Assembly: GCF_000226115.1 (NCBI RefSeq)
Contig: NC_016458.1
Location: 8,032,001-8,096,000 of the forward strand
From: Thermothielavioides terrestris NRRL 8126
Lineage: Eukaryota > Ascomycota > Sordariomycetes > Sordariales > Chaetomiaceae
Direction: 5' to 3'
Length of the DNA stretch: 64,000 nt
The position numbers were made by a program, and so were the translations under genes. This document shows positions 11,428 to 23,500 of this stretch, piece by piece; the first letter of the stretch is position 1; each line of letters opens with the position of its first letter. The notes beneath the pieces were generated by a model that saw nothing but the letters and a program-made list of their open reading frames with translations, was not told where the DNA came from and searched no databases.

Positions 11428-14177
11428 ATGTACCTCCCGCGCGCCCTCATCGCCAAGCTGTACCTGCACCTGCAGAACACGCGGCACCCGCTGTCGCCGC
11501 CGGTGCTGGTGCTGGTGGCGCTGGAGCCGGACGCGCTGTGCGCCTGCCGCATCCTGACGCGCCTGTTCAAGCACGACTACATCCCGCACAAGATCCAGCC
11601 CGTGGCCGGCTACGCCGACCTGGAGCGCGTCGGCCGCGAGCTGGTCGTCCCCATGACCGAGGCCGCCGGCGGCGCCGGCGGCGTCGTCGTGTGCCTCGGC
11701 GTCGGGGGGATGGCTGACCTGGGCACTGTGCTCGGGCTGGAGCAGGAGGAAGGGGCCGACGGTGGGGCCGGAGCGGGAGAGGGCGCGCAGGCATTCGGGA
11801 AGGTGGAGGTCTGGGTTGTGGACTCGCACCGGCCGTGGAATCTGAGCAATGTGTTTGGGGGGTTTCCGCTCGAGCCGGAGACGGAGGAAGCCAGGACGTT
11901 TGCGGCGCGCGCGCCGGTCGGGGTAAAGGACGGGTGTATCGAGAGGGCGTACCGGCCGGGGAAGGGTGGGATTGTCGTGTTTGATGACGGGGATATCGAG
12001 GAGGGGCTGGCTAAAGAGAGGGAAGCGTATCTTGCGCTCGTTGATATGCCTGATGTTGAGGATGATGGCGAAGACCTGGGGGACAGCAGCGACGACGACG
12101 ACGATGACCAGGACGACGACGAGAGCGACCATGACGAGGGGAAACGGGCTGTCAAGTCGGCGCGTGCGGGCCAGAAACGAAAGTCGTGGGACTTCCTGGA
12201 TGAGGATAGCGAGGAGGACGACGATCGGCCGAGGCAAAGGAGGCGTAGTAACTCGGTGCGTGCCAGTTTATCACCCCACTTTCCGGAATTTTCACTGACA
12301 AAACACAGTCCTCTCCGATCCCAGACCCCCCCCGGCGGCCGGCACAGCGGGGTCTCATTTCCCTGCGGGACGATCCTGTCTTCTCGAGTGACGGTGTGGA
12401 ACCCCCGACTGCCGCCCAGCCGCCGAGGGCACCGTCAGCAAGGACGCTCAGGCGGAGGTTGCTTCGACTACGGCGCAAGCACGAGAGCGTACTCAGAGAC
12501 TACTACCGGCTCGGCACGTCGTACTCGGAGCCAATCTCATCCATGATGTATTCTCTTGCCTCGGAACTCGGACGGGAGGACAACGACCTGCTCTGGCTGG
12601 CGATCGTGGGCGTGACGTCTATGGAGCTCTATGGGCGCTCCTCAGCCGGCATCGCTGTCCCAGTCCGCAGTTCTGAGGCTCGGCCCGCCTCGGGCTGGCT
12701 TGGAATGCGCGGTGCAAGGATACGACAGCTCCTGCGAGACGAGGTGCGGCGACTGAATCCCCCGGAGGTAGGAAACGGCCGGGTCCTGCCCGAGAACACG
12801 GGTATCATCCCGACCACGGCTCGCAGCCCCGAGGACACAAGCATCCGCCTGTCGCCGGAGCCCAAGTTTCTCCTCATCAGGCACTGGAGCTTGTACGACA
12901 GCATGCTGCACTCGCCCTATCTCTTCTCCCGGCTCAAGACGTGGAGCGAAAGCGGACTCAAACGGCTGCACAAGCTGCTCGCGAAGATGGGGGTCAGCCT
13001 GGTGCAGTGCAAACAGAGCTACGCACACATGGACATGATGCTGAAGCGGGAGCTGCGCACCAAGCTGCTCAAGTACGCCTCCCTGTATAACCTCGACGAG
13101 CTCATCCCGAGCATCGACACGGACGGCAAAGACCGCGGCGGCGCCAAAGACGGCTGGGGCTTCGTGCGCAGCTGGGGCTGGCGCGCGACCCTGAGCGCAC
13201 AAGACGTCGGCGTCGTGATCGGCGCCCTCCTCGAAGTAGGCAAAGACGCAACCTCGTCCTCCTCCTCTTCCTCCGACCCAACTTCCACACCGGCCTCCCA
13301 GCTCCCCGCTTCCGCCGGCGCCGACGCCGCCCCGAGCGAGGAGTGGGTGCCGCGTTTCTGGCAGGCGTACGACGCGCTGGAGGACATCGAGGCGCTCAAG
13401 GCGGGCCTGCCGACGGCGCAGCTGCTGCACCGGGCCATCTTCGCGACGGGCACGGCGATCCTCAAGAAGCGGCAGATCTCGCACCTGCGGGCCTTCCGCA
13501 TGTGCGTCGTCAAGGACGCGGTCGCCCGCGGCCCGGACGCCGCCCTGTTCTGCCACCCGGGCGCGCTGACCAAGCTGGCGCTGTGGATCGGCGAGGCGCT
13601 CGCCGAGCAGGAGCGCGAGGCCACCGGCGGCCGCCTGGCCCTCGGCGGCCGCGGCACGCCGCTCGTCGTCGCCAGCCTGGACGAGAAGAGGGGCGTGTAC
13701 GTGGTCGTCGGCACTGGCGGCGGCGGCGGGCCCGATACGGCGTATGTGAATCGCGAGGCGGCGCGGAAGAGGGCGAAGGAGCGGGAGGAGAAGGCTAAGG
13801 CGAGGGAGGCGGCCAGGAAAGCGAAGGAGCGGATCAGGGAGGAGAAGAGGGAGGCGAGGAGGCGGTTGCGGGCGGAGGCGGAGGGTGGAGGGGGCGACGC
13901 AAAAGCTGACGAAGAGGAGGAGGAAGAGGAAGAGACGGAGAGTGAGGAGGAGAGTGAGGAGGATGAGGACGACGACGAGGAGGAGGAGGAAGACGAGGAC
14001 GTCACGAATCAAAGGGGATACGGGCTGAACCGGTTTGGCATCGCGTTCCAGGATGTGGTGAGCGAGACCAAGGCGCGGGTGCGCATCGACAGCTTTGAGC
14101 ACTGCGTGGTGGAGGTCAAGAAGGAGGATCTGGGCGCCTTTTTGGAGAGTTTGAGCATGAAGGCTGTTGTTGGGTGA
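11428..14177 (+). CDS. CDC45: Cell division control protein 45 (Cdc45)
   Basis: Cdc45 is the helicase cofactor that joins Mcm2-7 and GINS in the CMG complex at replication origins. Exon 1 (11428-12255) and exon 2 (12309-14177) flank a 53-bp GT-AG intron, giving 898 residues. The N-terminus, MYLPRALIAKLYLHLQNT followed by LVLVALEPDALCACRILTRLFKHDYIPHKI, is the conserved DHH-phosphoesterase-like core of the family. The acidic stretch around residues 210-265 (DSSDDDDDDQDDDESDHDEG) with adjacent basic KRK is the usual Cdc45 acidic loop. Later blocks such as LWLAIVGVTSMELYG, LRDEVRRLNPPE and LLIRHWSLYDSML are family landmarks. Unusual are a Glu-rich coiled coil and a second acidic run inserted near the C-terminus (about residues 760-850). 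Confidence 0.94.
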
Positions 14178-16023
14178 CGATTTCATGGGTGGTATGGGCA
14201 GGCAATGGTGGTGGCCAGCAACGGGGGGGGCGCATGGGAGATTGGGAGGTCTGCCTGGCAGCGACGTAAAGGGAAGGGATTCGTGTTCTCGTTCTTATGT
14301 TTCGGCGTCTGGCGCCTGTTTTCTTCTCCCGTTTGGGTTGCTGCCATGTCATTATACCTGCTCCTTTTTTCCCTTCAAGTTTGTTGATCTAGCATGATGA
14401 CGCGATGGACGGATGGGCTGGGAGCATGGCGAGGTAGACATTGCTTGGTTGGGCAAGTATACGGAATATACATATCTGGTGTGCAAGCATGTTGGTTCCC
14501 CTCAGTGTTGGCATGGACATATCACAGCAAGTGGTATTTAAAGTGTTCTTTTCCTCCTCTAATCTCGCAGTTGTCACGCGGAGTTAGCACCACTCTGGTC
14601 AATGTCCACTTTCTGCATCGTGTGCTTGAGTGGCAACTCACCTGAGTTAACTCATCCATGCTCGTGGTCTCCAGTCTCTTTTCTTTTCGTCTTGCCCCTT
14701 TCCCAACAGCACCCTCTCCGGCTCAACGGCGTTGGTGTGTGATTGGCAGCTTGCACCAACTTTTTGGACGTCTTGGCGCTTGCACAGCCACGCTGCGGAA
14801 GCGGGGAAGATCGCTGAGAACCCCGCGGTCTTGGGAGGTTTGGAAGAGAGGTACCTCAAGGAGCCGCAAAGTACCCGACGGAATACTGCACCGATGGAAT
14901 ACCGCTGGCTCGGCTGGCGGGATTGCGGGCAGTGATTGGCGACGGCGTCTCAGGTGTCACGTTGCAATAGGTGTATGCAGCGACGCCGTGTCTTCTCCGT
15001 GGTGGAAGTTCCCGGCCTCGGGACAGACAGACGGCAGCGCCTTGGCCTTCCGGCAAGTCACTGCGATTTGAGTCCTGCACACCTACCAGTGAAAAATGCC
15101 ATGGCGGACAAAGCAGGAGACACGGGTTCCCAATCGGGGCGGAAGTCGCCTGATCTGAGACACCAGGAAGGCTGTGAAAGGAACCATGCCTCTGGTACCT
15201 TCAAGTACTCTCTACACAGGAACAGCCCCACACTGCCCCTCATCACTGAAACTGGAAACCAGCCTCACGAGCGGCTCTCAGCGTTTTGTCATGAGAATAT
15301 CCGCAGTACGGAGTAGATAGGTAGTGTAAGCAATAAAACCTCACTTATCTCGGCCGTCCCTTTGGTTCACGAGCATTATGGTGATTGATCAGGCGTCTTC
15401 GTCTCGGCGTGGCTCAAAGAACGGCCCTCCGCTGCGCACTGTGCCTGACCCGGGCCTCTTTACGCGCGCGCCATCCTGCTTCGAGTGCTTCTCGTGTGCG
15501 CTTCGGCAACCGGAAATGCCCCTTACACAGTACAGTGCCAAGTGCACCAGTTGGCTGATGTTTGACGCGGAGTCGTGCCGCCCGGCTGGTGAAGGTGGGC
15601 CCGGACCTGCCGCAATCGTCATTCCCGCGGCGGCTTTGACTTCGACCCTGCCTCGCCTCAAATCGCCCCTCATTGAGACTCGCCGTTCCCACTGGCTGTT
15701 TCGCCATCCTCGGACTTCCATACTCAAACCACAAACCTCCAGCGCCTGCGATTCTGCGCCGAGCCAGCGGCGTGCGTGACCGTTGATTCTCCCCCAACTC
15801 TGCGGCTTATTTTTTTCCACCTGCAAGCAGAGCATAGCAACAGACGGCGACCTCGCGAATTGGATCCGGACGCTGTTCGCGAATCGTCGTCGAGGAGCCG
15901 GGCAGCCGCCGATTAGTGAACGACGTTGAACCCTTTGCCGCAACCGCCCTCCTCTCCCCTTGGTACTGCAGCGCCCAGATCCACTTACCACGGCGGCATC
16001 AGTAACCCGGCCAGCCTTCCGAC
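14178..16023. other. Intergenic region
   Basis: CDC45 3' flank and NCS1 promoter/5' UTR. No convincing exon was seen; the longest frames are unsupported. Confidence 0.45.
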
Positions 16024-16989
16024 ATGGGCAATCTGTGAGTGCGCCCGAGATTGTGGGGAAGATATCGCCGGTGCGCCGGGCATTCCAGGGTTCCTGTTGG
16101 AGATGAGCAGCACGTGGCCGCTTGCGCGCCTTGCAGCCCTCCGCAACCATTCGAGCGCCCCGCGAGCCTTGCGACCGTGGAACAACTCCGCTGACAACCC
16201 CGCCCCGTCTGCAGACAGTCCAAAAAGCTCCCGGACGACCAGCTTAAGGAATTGCAAAAGTCGACCAACTTCGACAAGAAGGAGCTGCAACAATGGTATA
16301 GGGGTGCGTAGCCGCTCCCCGCTTCCTGTGGCACCCCCCTTTCCCAAAGTGAAACGCCAACGACGACGACACAATGCTGATCACGGCCGTGATCGGGAGA
16401 GACAGGCTTCCTCAAGGACTGCCCGTCGGGCATACTCACCAAGTCCGAGTTCCAAAAGATCTACGCGCAGTTCTTCCCCTTCGGCGACCCGTCCACCTTC
16501 GCCGACTACGTCTTCAACGTCTTTGACACGGACAAGTCGGGCACCATCGACTTCAAGGAGTTCATCTGCGCCCTGAGCGTCACCAGCCGCGGCAAGATGG
16601 AGGACAAGCTCGACTGGGCCTTCCAGCTGTACGACATCGACGGCGACGGCAAGATCAGCTACGACGAGATGCTCAAGATCGTTGAGGCGATCTACAAGAT
16701 GGTAGGCCGCGCCAAATTTCCACCGTCCCCCCTCCTTTCGCCACCGGGGCATACCCCGTCACACACCTTGCGGTCCGTTTTTGCTCATAGTTCCGTCGCC
16801 TGTATGTAGGTCGGCTCGATGGTCAAGCTCCCCGAGGACGAGGACACGCCGGAGAAGCGGGTGCGCAAGATCTTCCGCATGATGGACAAGGACGAGAACG
16901 GCAGCCTCGACATGCAGGAGTTCAAGGAGGGCAGCCAGCGCGACGCTACCATCGTCTCCGCCCTCTCGCTGTACGACGGCTTAGTGTGA
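16024..16989 (+). CDS. NCS1: Neuronal calcium sensor 1 / frequenin homologue
   Basis: This is a calcium-myristoyl switch protein; in fungi NCS-1 regulates phosphatidylinositol 4-kinase and calcium tolerance. Four exons (16024-16034, 16215-16303, 16406-16701, 16810-16989) with introns of 180, 102 and 108 bp give 191 residues, exactly family size. The 11-nt first exon encodes only MGNL (last codon split), leaving Gly2 for N-myristoylation. EF1 is degenerate, with CPSG replacing the calcium loop. EF2 ([12 protein letters not shown], 74-85), EF3 ([12 protein letters not shown], 110-121) and EF4 ([12 protein letters not shown], 158-169) have full ligand sets. The C-terminus ALSLYDGLV is canonical. 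Confidence 0.95.
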
Positions 16990-17950
16990 CCCAAACTAGA
17001 GAACCTTGTCGGGCTTCTTTTCCTTTCCGTCCGTTTATTCCTCGTCTTTTCCTCTTTCCTCTCATGCTGTGATGCTGTGCAAGATGAACCAGGTGCCTGG
17101 GGTTGCGGTAAATACGGTTGCGGATACCTCGGAGAGAGCTTGGATGGTGGCGTGTGCCGGAGGCTTGTGATATCCGGGTTAAGGCGGTTGGTTTTTTTGC
17201 CGTGGCGCCCTGCAAACGGCAGGCTTTTTGCAAAGTCAAACAATTCAGCGCATTCAACACACACCTCGAGAGCCGATCTTGTGGAGAGACTGCGCAAGGG
17301 GAGACAAGGAGGGCAGGTTCAGCTGCGCGCTGAGTCTCCCTACCTAGCTTGAAGATCACGCACAATCATCTAGATCCCAGCAGCTCTCCCGCCAAGTCTA
17401 TCAAATACCTGGCAATGCCGTCTTAGGAAGAAGATAACTAAACCCAACCGCTCTGTTTAACCCCTAACAAACAAGACAGTAAGCTAACCAAACCACCAAA
17501 CCACCAAACCACCCAACAGACCAACCAACCAGCAGCATCTCGTCTGCGAAACCAACCCACCAGCAGACAGACAGGCAAGAAGCAGAAAAAGCCAGCGGTG
17601 TCAGAGCGCAATAGCCATGATGAATAAATATGATTTCCAAAGGAGGCTGGCAAAGAAAACACTTGGAAACCTGGCTGAAGGGGATATACACCAGAAGCTA
17701 GTAGTCACAGTAAGTAAGTACCAAACACACACACAAACACACACATACCTCGCTGAGACAAAAGGAAGAAACACAGAAAAGACCGAACTCAACCTCCCCC
17801 CCACACCCCAAACCCCGACCCCGCCCGCGCGCTTCTCACAATCCCACCTCTCACGACCCTCCCTTACACCTCGCTTGCTCCCTTCCATCTCGCTTCTCTC
17901 TTTCTTCTATGTCTTTCCCATCACCGACTTTGCCTCGTGAAGTAAGCCCT
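16990..17950. other. Convergent 3' region between NCS1 and acyl-CoA synthetase
   Basis: No gene is visible. An ACC/AAACCACC-rich low-complexity stretch lies near 17480-17540. Confidence 0.45.
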
Positions 17951-20295
17951 TCAGCTGGACGCGCCATACGCCCCAGCGACCTCCTTCCTGTACCTGTCGA
18001 GAATGCCTCTGCGATTGAGCTTCTGCGCGGCGGTGACCAGGCCCTGTTGGTTTGCGCGCGCGCGAGCGTTAGCATGTCGTTCACCAACTGTATAGCAAAG
18101 CACCACGACGTACGATAACATGGGGTGGGGGGTGGTAAGTTAAGGAGGACGAGAGAGGGGAAGGGGAAGCGGGGGAAAAGAGGAAAGCTTACGTTCTGCG
18201 GCGTCCACTCGTCGTCGACGACGACCACGCCGTCGATGATCTCGATGCCCGAGAGCCCGCCTGCGCGGCCGGCGGCCTGCAGCTCGCGCAGCACGGCGCC
18301 CTGGACCTTCTTGTCGTGGACGAGCTGCTCGAGCGGGGCGTTGCCGTCGGCGCCGATGGTGGCGGCCAGCTTCTTGAGCGCCGGCTCGGCGGGCACGATG
18401 ATGGCGATGGGCTTGGCCTGGGAGACGTCGGCGTAGACGCAGATGTTGGCGACGACGGGGGCGGAGCGGTAGATGGCCTCGAGCTTCTCGAGCGCGATGT
18501 ACTCGCCGTTGAGCGTCTTGACCAGGTTCTTCTTGCGGTCGATGATGCGGAGGTGGCCGTTGCGGTCCCACTCGCCGATGTCGCCCGTCTTGAACCAGCC
18601 GTCTGCCGTCAGCGCCTCGGCCGTCTCCTTGTCGTTGTCGTAGTAACCCGCCAGCACGGTGGGGCCGCGCAGCCAGATCTCGCCTTGCGGGTTCGGCTTG
18701 TTGGTGGCGAAGTAGCCGGCGTCGGGGAAGTCGACCAGCTTCGCCTCGACCGAGGCCGTCATGGCGCCGATCGACTCTGGCGTCCACTCGAGCGGGCTCT
18801 GCAGCGTGCCCATGGCGGCCGTCTCGGTCAGGCCGTAGCCGATGATCATGGGGCAGATGGCCATGCTGATGAACCGCTGCGTGTCCTTGGACACGGGCCC
18901 GCCCGCGCTCAGGCAGAGCTTCATGCGCCCGCCCGTGGCCTCCTTGATCTTCTTGAACACGACGGCGTCCAGGATGCCGCTGCCGGGCAGCCCGTTGGCC
19001 ATCAGCCTCTCCTTAAGAGCCAAGGCGCCCCAGAAAAGCCCCCGCACGACCGGGCTGCCGGCGTTGACCTTGGCGATGATGCCCTTCTTGACCGTCTCCC
19101 AGACGGCGGGCACGCCGATCAGCACGCTCGGCTTGAATTCCCGGATGTCGCCGTTGCAGTTGCGCACCGACGCGTCGGAGAGGGTCTTGGGGTTGCCGTA
19201 CCCCAGCGTGGCGCCCCAGTAGATGGCGGCATGTTCGAAGACGAACTCGAGGATGTGGGCCAGGGGAAGGTATGTCAGCAGGCCGTCTCCGGGGCCGATA
19301 AACTCCTCGACGATGACGCTGGCACCGGCAACTGCAGAATTGCATATGCTTTAGCTGCATGTCGCGTGTGCCCAACCGGGGTGAGGGGTGTTGGGGGGTT
19401 GGGGGGGTTGAGCCTCGCGGGCAGGTAAAACCTTACCGGCGGCAATAACAGCGCCGTGGGTTACGGGCACACCCTTGGGAGTGCCGGTCGAGCCGGACGT
19501 GTACATGATGCAGCAGAGGTCCTCGGGCTTCGGCGGCACCACCTCGACGGGGTTCTCCTCGCCCAGCTTCCGCAACTCTTCGAAGCTGAGGATGTGGATG
19601 TGCGGATAGGACGACTTGAGCTTGTCGACGTGCGCCTGGTTCACCTGGTGCTGGCTGTTCCAGATGACGTGCTGGACGTCGGTGGCGACGGCCAAGACGT
19701 TGGTGAGCGTCGGCAGGAGATGGGGGTCTAGGAAGATGGCCTTGGCCTTCGTAGCGACCATAGAGTACCGCAGGCCCTCCTCGCCCAGCGTGTCGTAGGC
19801 TGTGACGATGGGCATGCTCTGCGAGCACGAGCCGTGGGCCATGGCCAGCCAGTTCTGGCTCGTGGCGGCGTAGATGTGGACGCGGTCGTCCTTGACAAGG
19901 CCGAGCTTGCGCAGGCCGGCACCGACCTGGTGCGTCAGGCGCTCGTAGTCGGTGTAGCTGATGTACTCGTACGGGCTCAACTCGAAGTAGGTCCACGACT
20001 TCTCGACCTCGCGCTCCTCGCCGTTCACCACCTTCTTGATGGTCTTCTTTTCCTGGTGCGTCCGCACCAGCTTGCGGGAGCCCATGCACTGAGCGCTACC
20101 AAACTTGGCGACGCTCACGGAAACGAGCTCGTGGACGGTTGTGATGTCATCGCTGGGCTTGGTGAGCAAGCCGTTGATGGCGGCCGGGTGTCGGCGGACG
20201 GGCGTCTCGCCCTGGACGGGCTGCTGGCCGGGCACCTCGACCGAGAATGGAGGCTTCGCGGTCATCCGCGGGGCCAGATACACCTGCTTCGCCAT
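17951..20295 (-). CDS. Long-chain fatty acyl-CoA synthetase
   Basis: This enzyme activates long-chain fatty acids to acyl-CoA via an acyl-adenylate. Three exons, reading 20295-19437, 19331-18193 and 18043-17951, with introns of 105 and 149 bp, give 696 residues, matching yeast Faa1/Faa4-type enzymes. The AMP-binding P-loop YTSGSTGTPKG lies at about 265-275. GYGLTETAAMGT and the fatty-acyl-CoA synthetase signature DGWFKTGDIGEW (about 527-540), followed by RKKNLVKTLNGEYIALEKLE, are intact. The start is the ATG of MAKQVYLAPRMTAK; an upstream in-frame extension has no ATG. The C-terminus YGASS lacks a peroxisomal PTS1, which favours a Faa1/4-like ER or lipid-droplet role over Faa2. Confidence 0.95.
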
Positions 20296-22004
20296 GCCGG
20301 GCAATTCGGGGACCCAAAGATGCGAGGAGAGAGAGGAGGCTGGAAGGCGGGTGACGGTCGACGGGAGCTCAAGGGCGGAGGCAAGAAGGGCAATGCGGGA
20401 GCTCGAGCGCGCTCGGTTTGGCCGACAAACGAACAGAAATCAGCCGGCTGGCGGGACCTGGAATTCTGAAGTTTCAAGTCGATGGTGCGCCCGTCGCTCG
20501 GTCGGATGGCGAGGTCGCGGCACCTCGAAGAAAGCGGAAGACGGCGATGGGGGAGGTTGGAAAAAGCGCAGCGTTAAGACTGTCCTGGAACGGAAGGGAT
20601 GGGAGAAGCCTTCAGCCGTCCGAATGGGAAAACGCATCGGCAAGCTCCAAAGCTTCGATCATCCATGTCAACCCTGTCTTTACTGGGCCCACTGCCCCGT
20701 TGTGCCTAGCCCCAACAGGGCAAAGCGCGAATATTGGGACCCTCGCCAAGACCCGGCGAGGGAAAGTGGCACAGGTCACACCGGGGCTGGGGCGACTGCC
20801 ACTCGACTGCCACTGACACCTAGGCAGCGTCTCAGCAGAGCCGGCGACGCGAGCCTACCAACTTCCTGAGCAATGGATAACATCGGATCTCTCAATCGCG
20901 CACGTGTAAGAGGATACCAAACTCTCTCCTGCCCAGCGAACGATATCCTGTGCCTCGGATCACCGCTTGCAAGACTGACTGGAGGAGCCAGAGCCCGACG
21001 TGGCAAGATGCCCTGCGGGATGATGCAGACAGTGAATGACGCGGTCTTTCTTGTCAGTCTCCCTCACCGCGCAGACTGACAACGCCTCAGATCCGAAGGG
21101 GTGCGTCTCCCAGCCGCCGCCGCCCCTGCAGGGGTGTTGTTGGAGCTTGCCGTGGGGCGAGCTCTCCCCGCACTTGCGCAGGTTGTTCTTGCAAGTCCGT
21201 CTCCACAGAGCTCCGATTTCAGTGTTCCGTAACTGCTCCGTACTGTACTCCGTAAAGGCACGTAAGTAACCGATCATCAGCCGTTTTCTGCGTAGGTACA
21301 CATCAACAGCCCTTTTGAAACAGAAAACTGCAACGACCGAGGGGCAAAGAGACAGTGTATATGTGTATACAGAAGGAAAGGAGAAACTGCAATGGATTAT
21401 GATCGTCCGTCCCTGCTGCTGGGTGCCAGTGCATCGTAGTGTAACGTCAGCATTTAGTGTACCAACGGAAGCGTACCTGCGGTTGGGAGTCTGCAGTGGG
21501 CCCTTTTTTCTCAATTCGAAACGCGAAACGAACAGGGAAAGATACGGATTAGTGAACCCTGGAAGTTACATTCCGTTGGTTGCACCGTGCTCTGTCAGCG
21601 GGCTGCAAAGACGCGCCCGAAATTTTGGCAATATTATTCGGAAACAAGGTAGCTCGGAGGCACACGGGCAGGAGGACATGAACAAGAAAAACAAGATGCA
21701 AGGAACGAAAAAGAGAGAAAGCAAAGTGCTTTCGTCTTAGGCGTGGACGTTGTTGCTGGGGCACTTACATGGTAGACAAAGTTGGCTTGTCGGTAATGAT
21801 ACGCCGACGCGCAGCTGAATTACTTTGAAGCTTGGGTACTGTACCAAGATGCAGAGTCAATGAGCCATTTCCCAAAATTACGGCGTCCCGTCCCCTTTGG
21901 GTGCCGCGCTGCGAGTTCATCATCCGCGTCTCCTGAGCGATTTCGCTCTCGCAGCGCCGACCCTGAACCGGCCAGCGAAAAGAGCAGCAGAGAAACCGAA
22001 ACAC
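20296..22004. other. Intergenic region (divergent promoters)
   Basis: This region lies between the divergent acyl-CoA synthetase and Rkm5-like genes. I see no supported exon. Confidence 0.45.
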
Positions 22005-23466
22005 ATGGGATTAGCGAGCCTCCTGCAAGCGCTGGGCCCCCCAGTGCAGTCCGTCGAGGAAGGTGGGGAGCACAGCTCGCTGCATGCACAGTGTAACTGC
22101 CCGGGCGTCCAGGGCCGTTGGAAACACTCGCTTTGTTGTGTTGTCTGTGTGGTCTGTCTTTGCCTGTTCTGTTCGAACAACTGACAACTGACACACGCCT
22201 CGGCGTCGGACAGAGACATTCGCGCTGTTCGCGCAGGACCTGCCCCATGAACAGAACCTCGGCTTCGTCGATGCCAAGGCCCTCTCCCTCGAGCTCACCG
22301 TCGCAGGGCGAGACCTGACCATACACCAGTCGCCGGCCGTCCTCTCGTCAAACCGCGCCGGGGGCACAACAGGAGCCGGTGTGTTTTACATCCCGACGTC
22401 GCCCATGTCCACCCATCCCGAGATATCCCCTTCCCCTCCAACCATCTCAACCCCTGTCTATCTCAGCCACGACACCCAACTCGCTCACACACTCACACAC
22501 ACACACCCCCCATATCCGTGCCTTTACTAACACCACCTCCCCTCTCCTCTTCGCTCGCCCAAAAAAAAAGTCCTCTGGAAAATAACCCCGCTCTTCGCGG
22601 CCTGGCTCGCCTCGCCCACCAGCAACCCGCTCTTCACGCACGGGATCCTCTCCGCCACCTCCCTCGTCCTCGAGCTCGGCTGCGGCGTCTCGGGTCTCGC
22701 CGCGCTGCTCCTGGCGCCGCACATCGCGCGCTACGTGCTGACCGACCAGGTGTACGTCGCGCGGCTGGTCGAGCGGAACGTCGCGGAGAACTGGGCGGCC
22801 GTCGTAACCGCCGCCGCCAACAGCACCGGCAGCAGTAGTGGTAGTGGCGGTGGTGGTGGTGGTGGGCGCGGGGGAGGCAAGGCGAAACAGGGCAAGCCTG
22901 CGAAGGCGGCGCGCCGGGCGGTGGCGTCTGCATCGTCGACGGAGGACGCGGGAGGAGGAGCAGGACAGAAGATCGTCTTCACGCCGCTCGACTGGGAGAC
23001 GGACGCCGTGACGGCAGCGCTGGCTGGCGGTGGCTCGGGCGGGGCCAAGAGCTTCGACGTCGTCGTCGCGTGCGACTGCGTCTACAACGAGGCGCTGATC
23101 GAGCCGTTTGTGGCGACGTGCGCGGATGTGTGTCGGCTTAGGATAGCGGACGACGACGAGGAGGAGGGCGGCGGTGACCGTGAGGACGGGGTAGCGGTGG
23201 AGGGGCGTGGGGAGAGAAACGGTAGGGGGCTAGGGATAGGGAGGAGGAAGGGGAAAAGGAACCCCTGCGTGTGTGTGGTCGCGCAGCAGCTGCGGGATCC
23301 GCTTGTTTTTGAGGCCTGGTTGGAGCGGTTTGCGCGATCGTTTCATGTGTGGCGGGTGCCGGATGGGTTGCTGGTAGAGGGATTGAGATCTGGGTCGGGG
23401 TTTGTGGTGCATATGGGCGTGTTGAAAAATGAGGGTGATGGCGGGATTAATTTGGAGGCGATATGA
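22005..23466 (+). CDS. RKM5: Rkm5-like ribosomal lysine N-methyltransferase
   Basis: This is a METTL21-group class I methyltransferase; yeast Rkm5 monomethylates a lysine of ribosomal protein L1. Exons 22005-22062, 22214-22378 and 22571-23466 with introns of 151 and 192 bp join in frame to 372 residues. The N-terminus after splicing (MGLASLLQALGPP, then EETFALFAQDLP and EQNLGFVDAKA) is family-typical. SAM motif I is LVLELGCGVSG (about 106-116), motif II includes YVLTDQVYV, and the post-motif DCVYNEALIEPF corresponds to the catalytic D-x-x-Y region. A Gly/Ser-rich then Lys-rich insert follows residue 145, as in other filamentous fungi but longer. The tiny first exon rests on frame logic and similarity, so the start is slightly less certain. 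Confidence 0.87.
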
Positions 23467-23500
23467 ATCGATTCTGTGAAAAGGGGTATTTACCGTCCCA

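Noticed and set aside
18316..19428. 370-codon frame on the plus strand
   Set aside because: Antisense shadow of the acyl-CoA synthetase gene.
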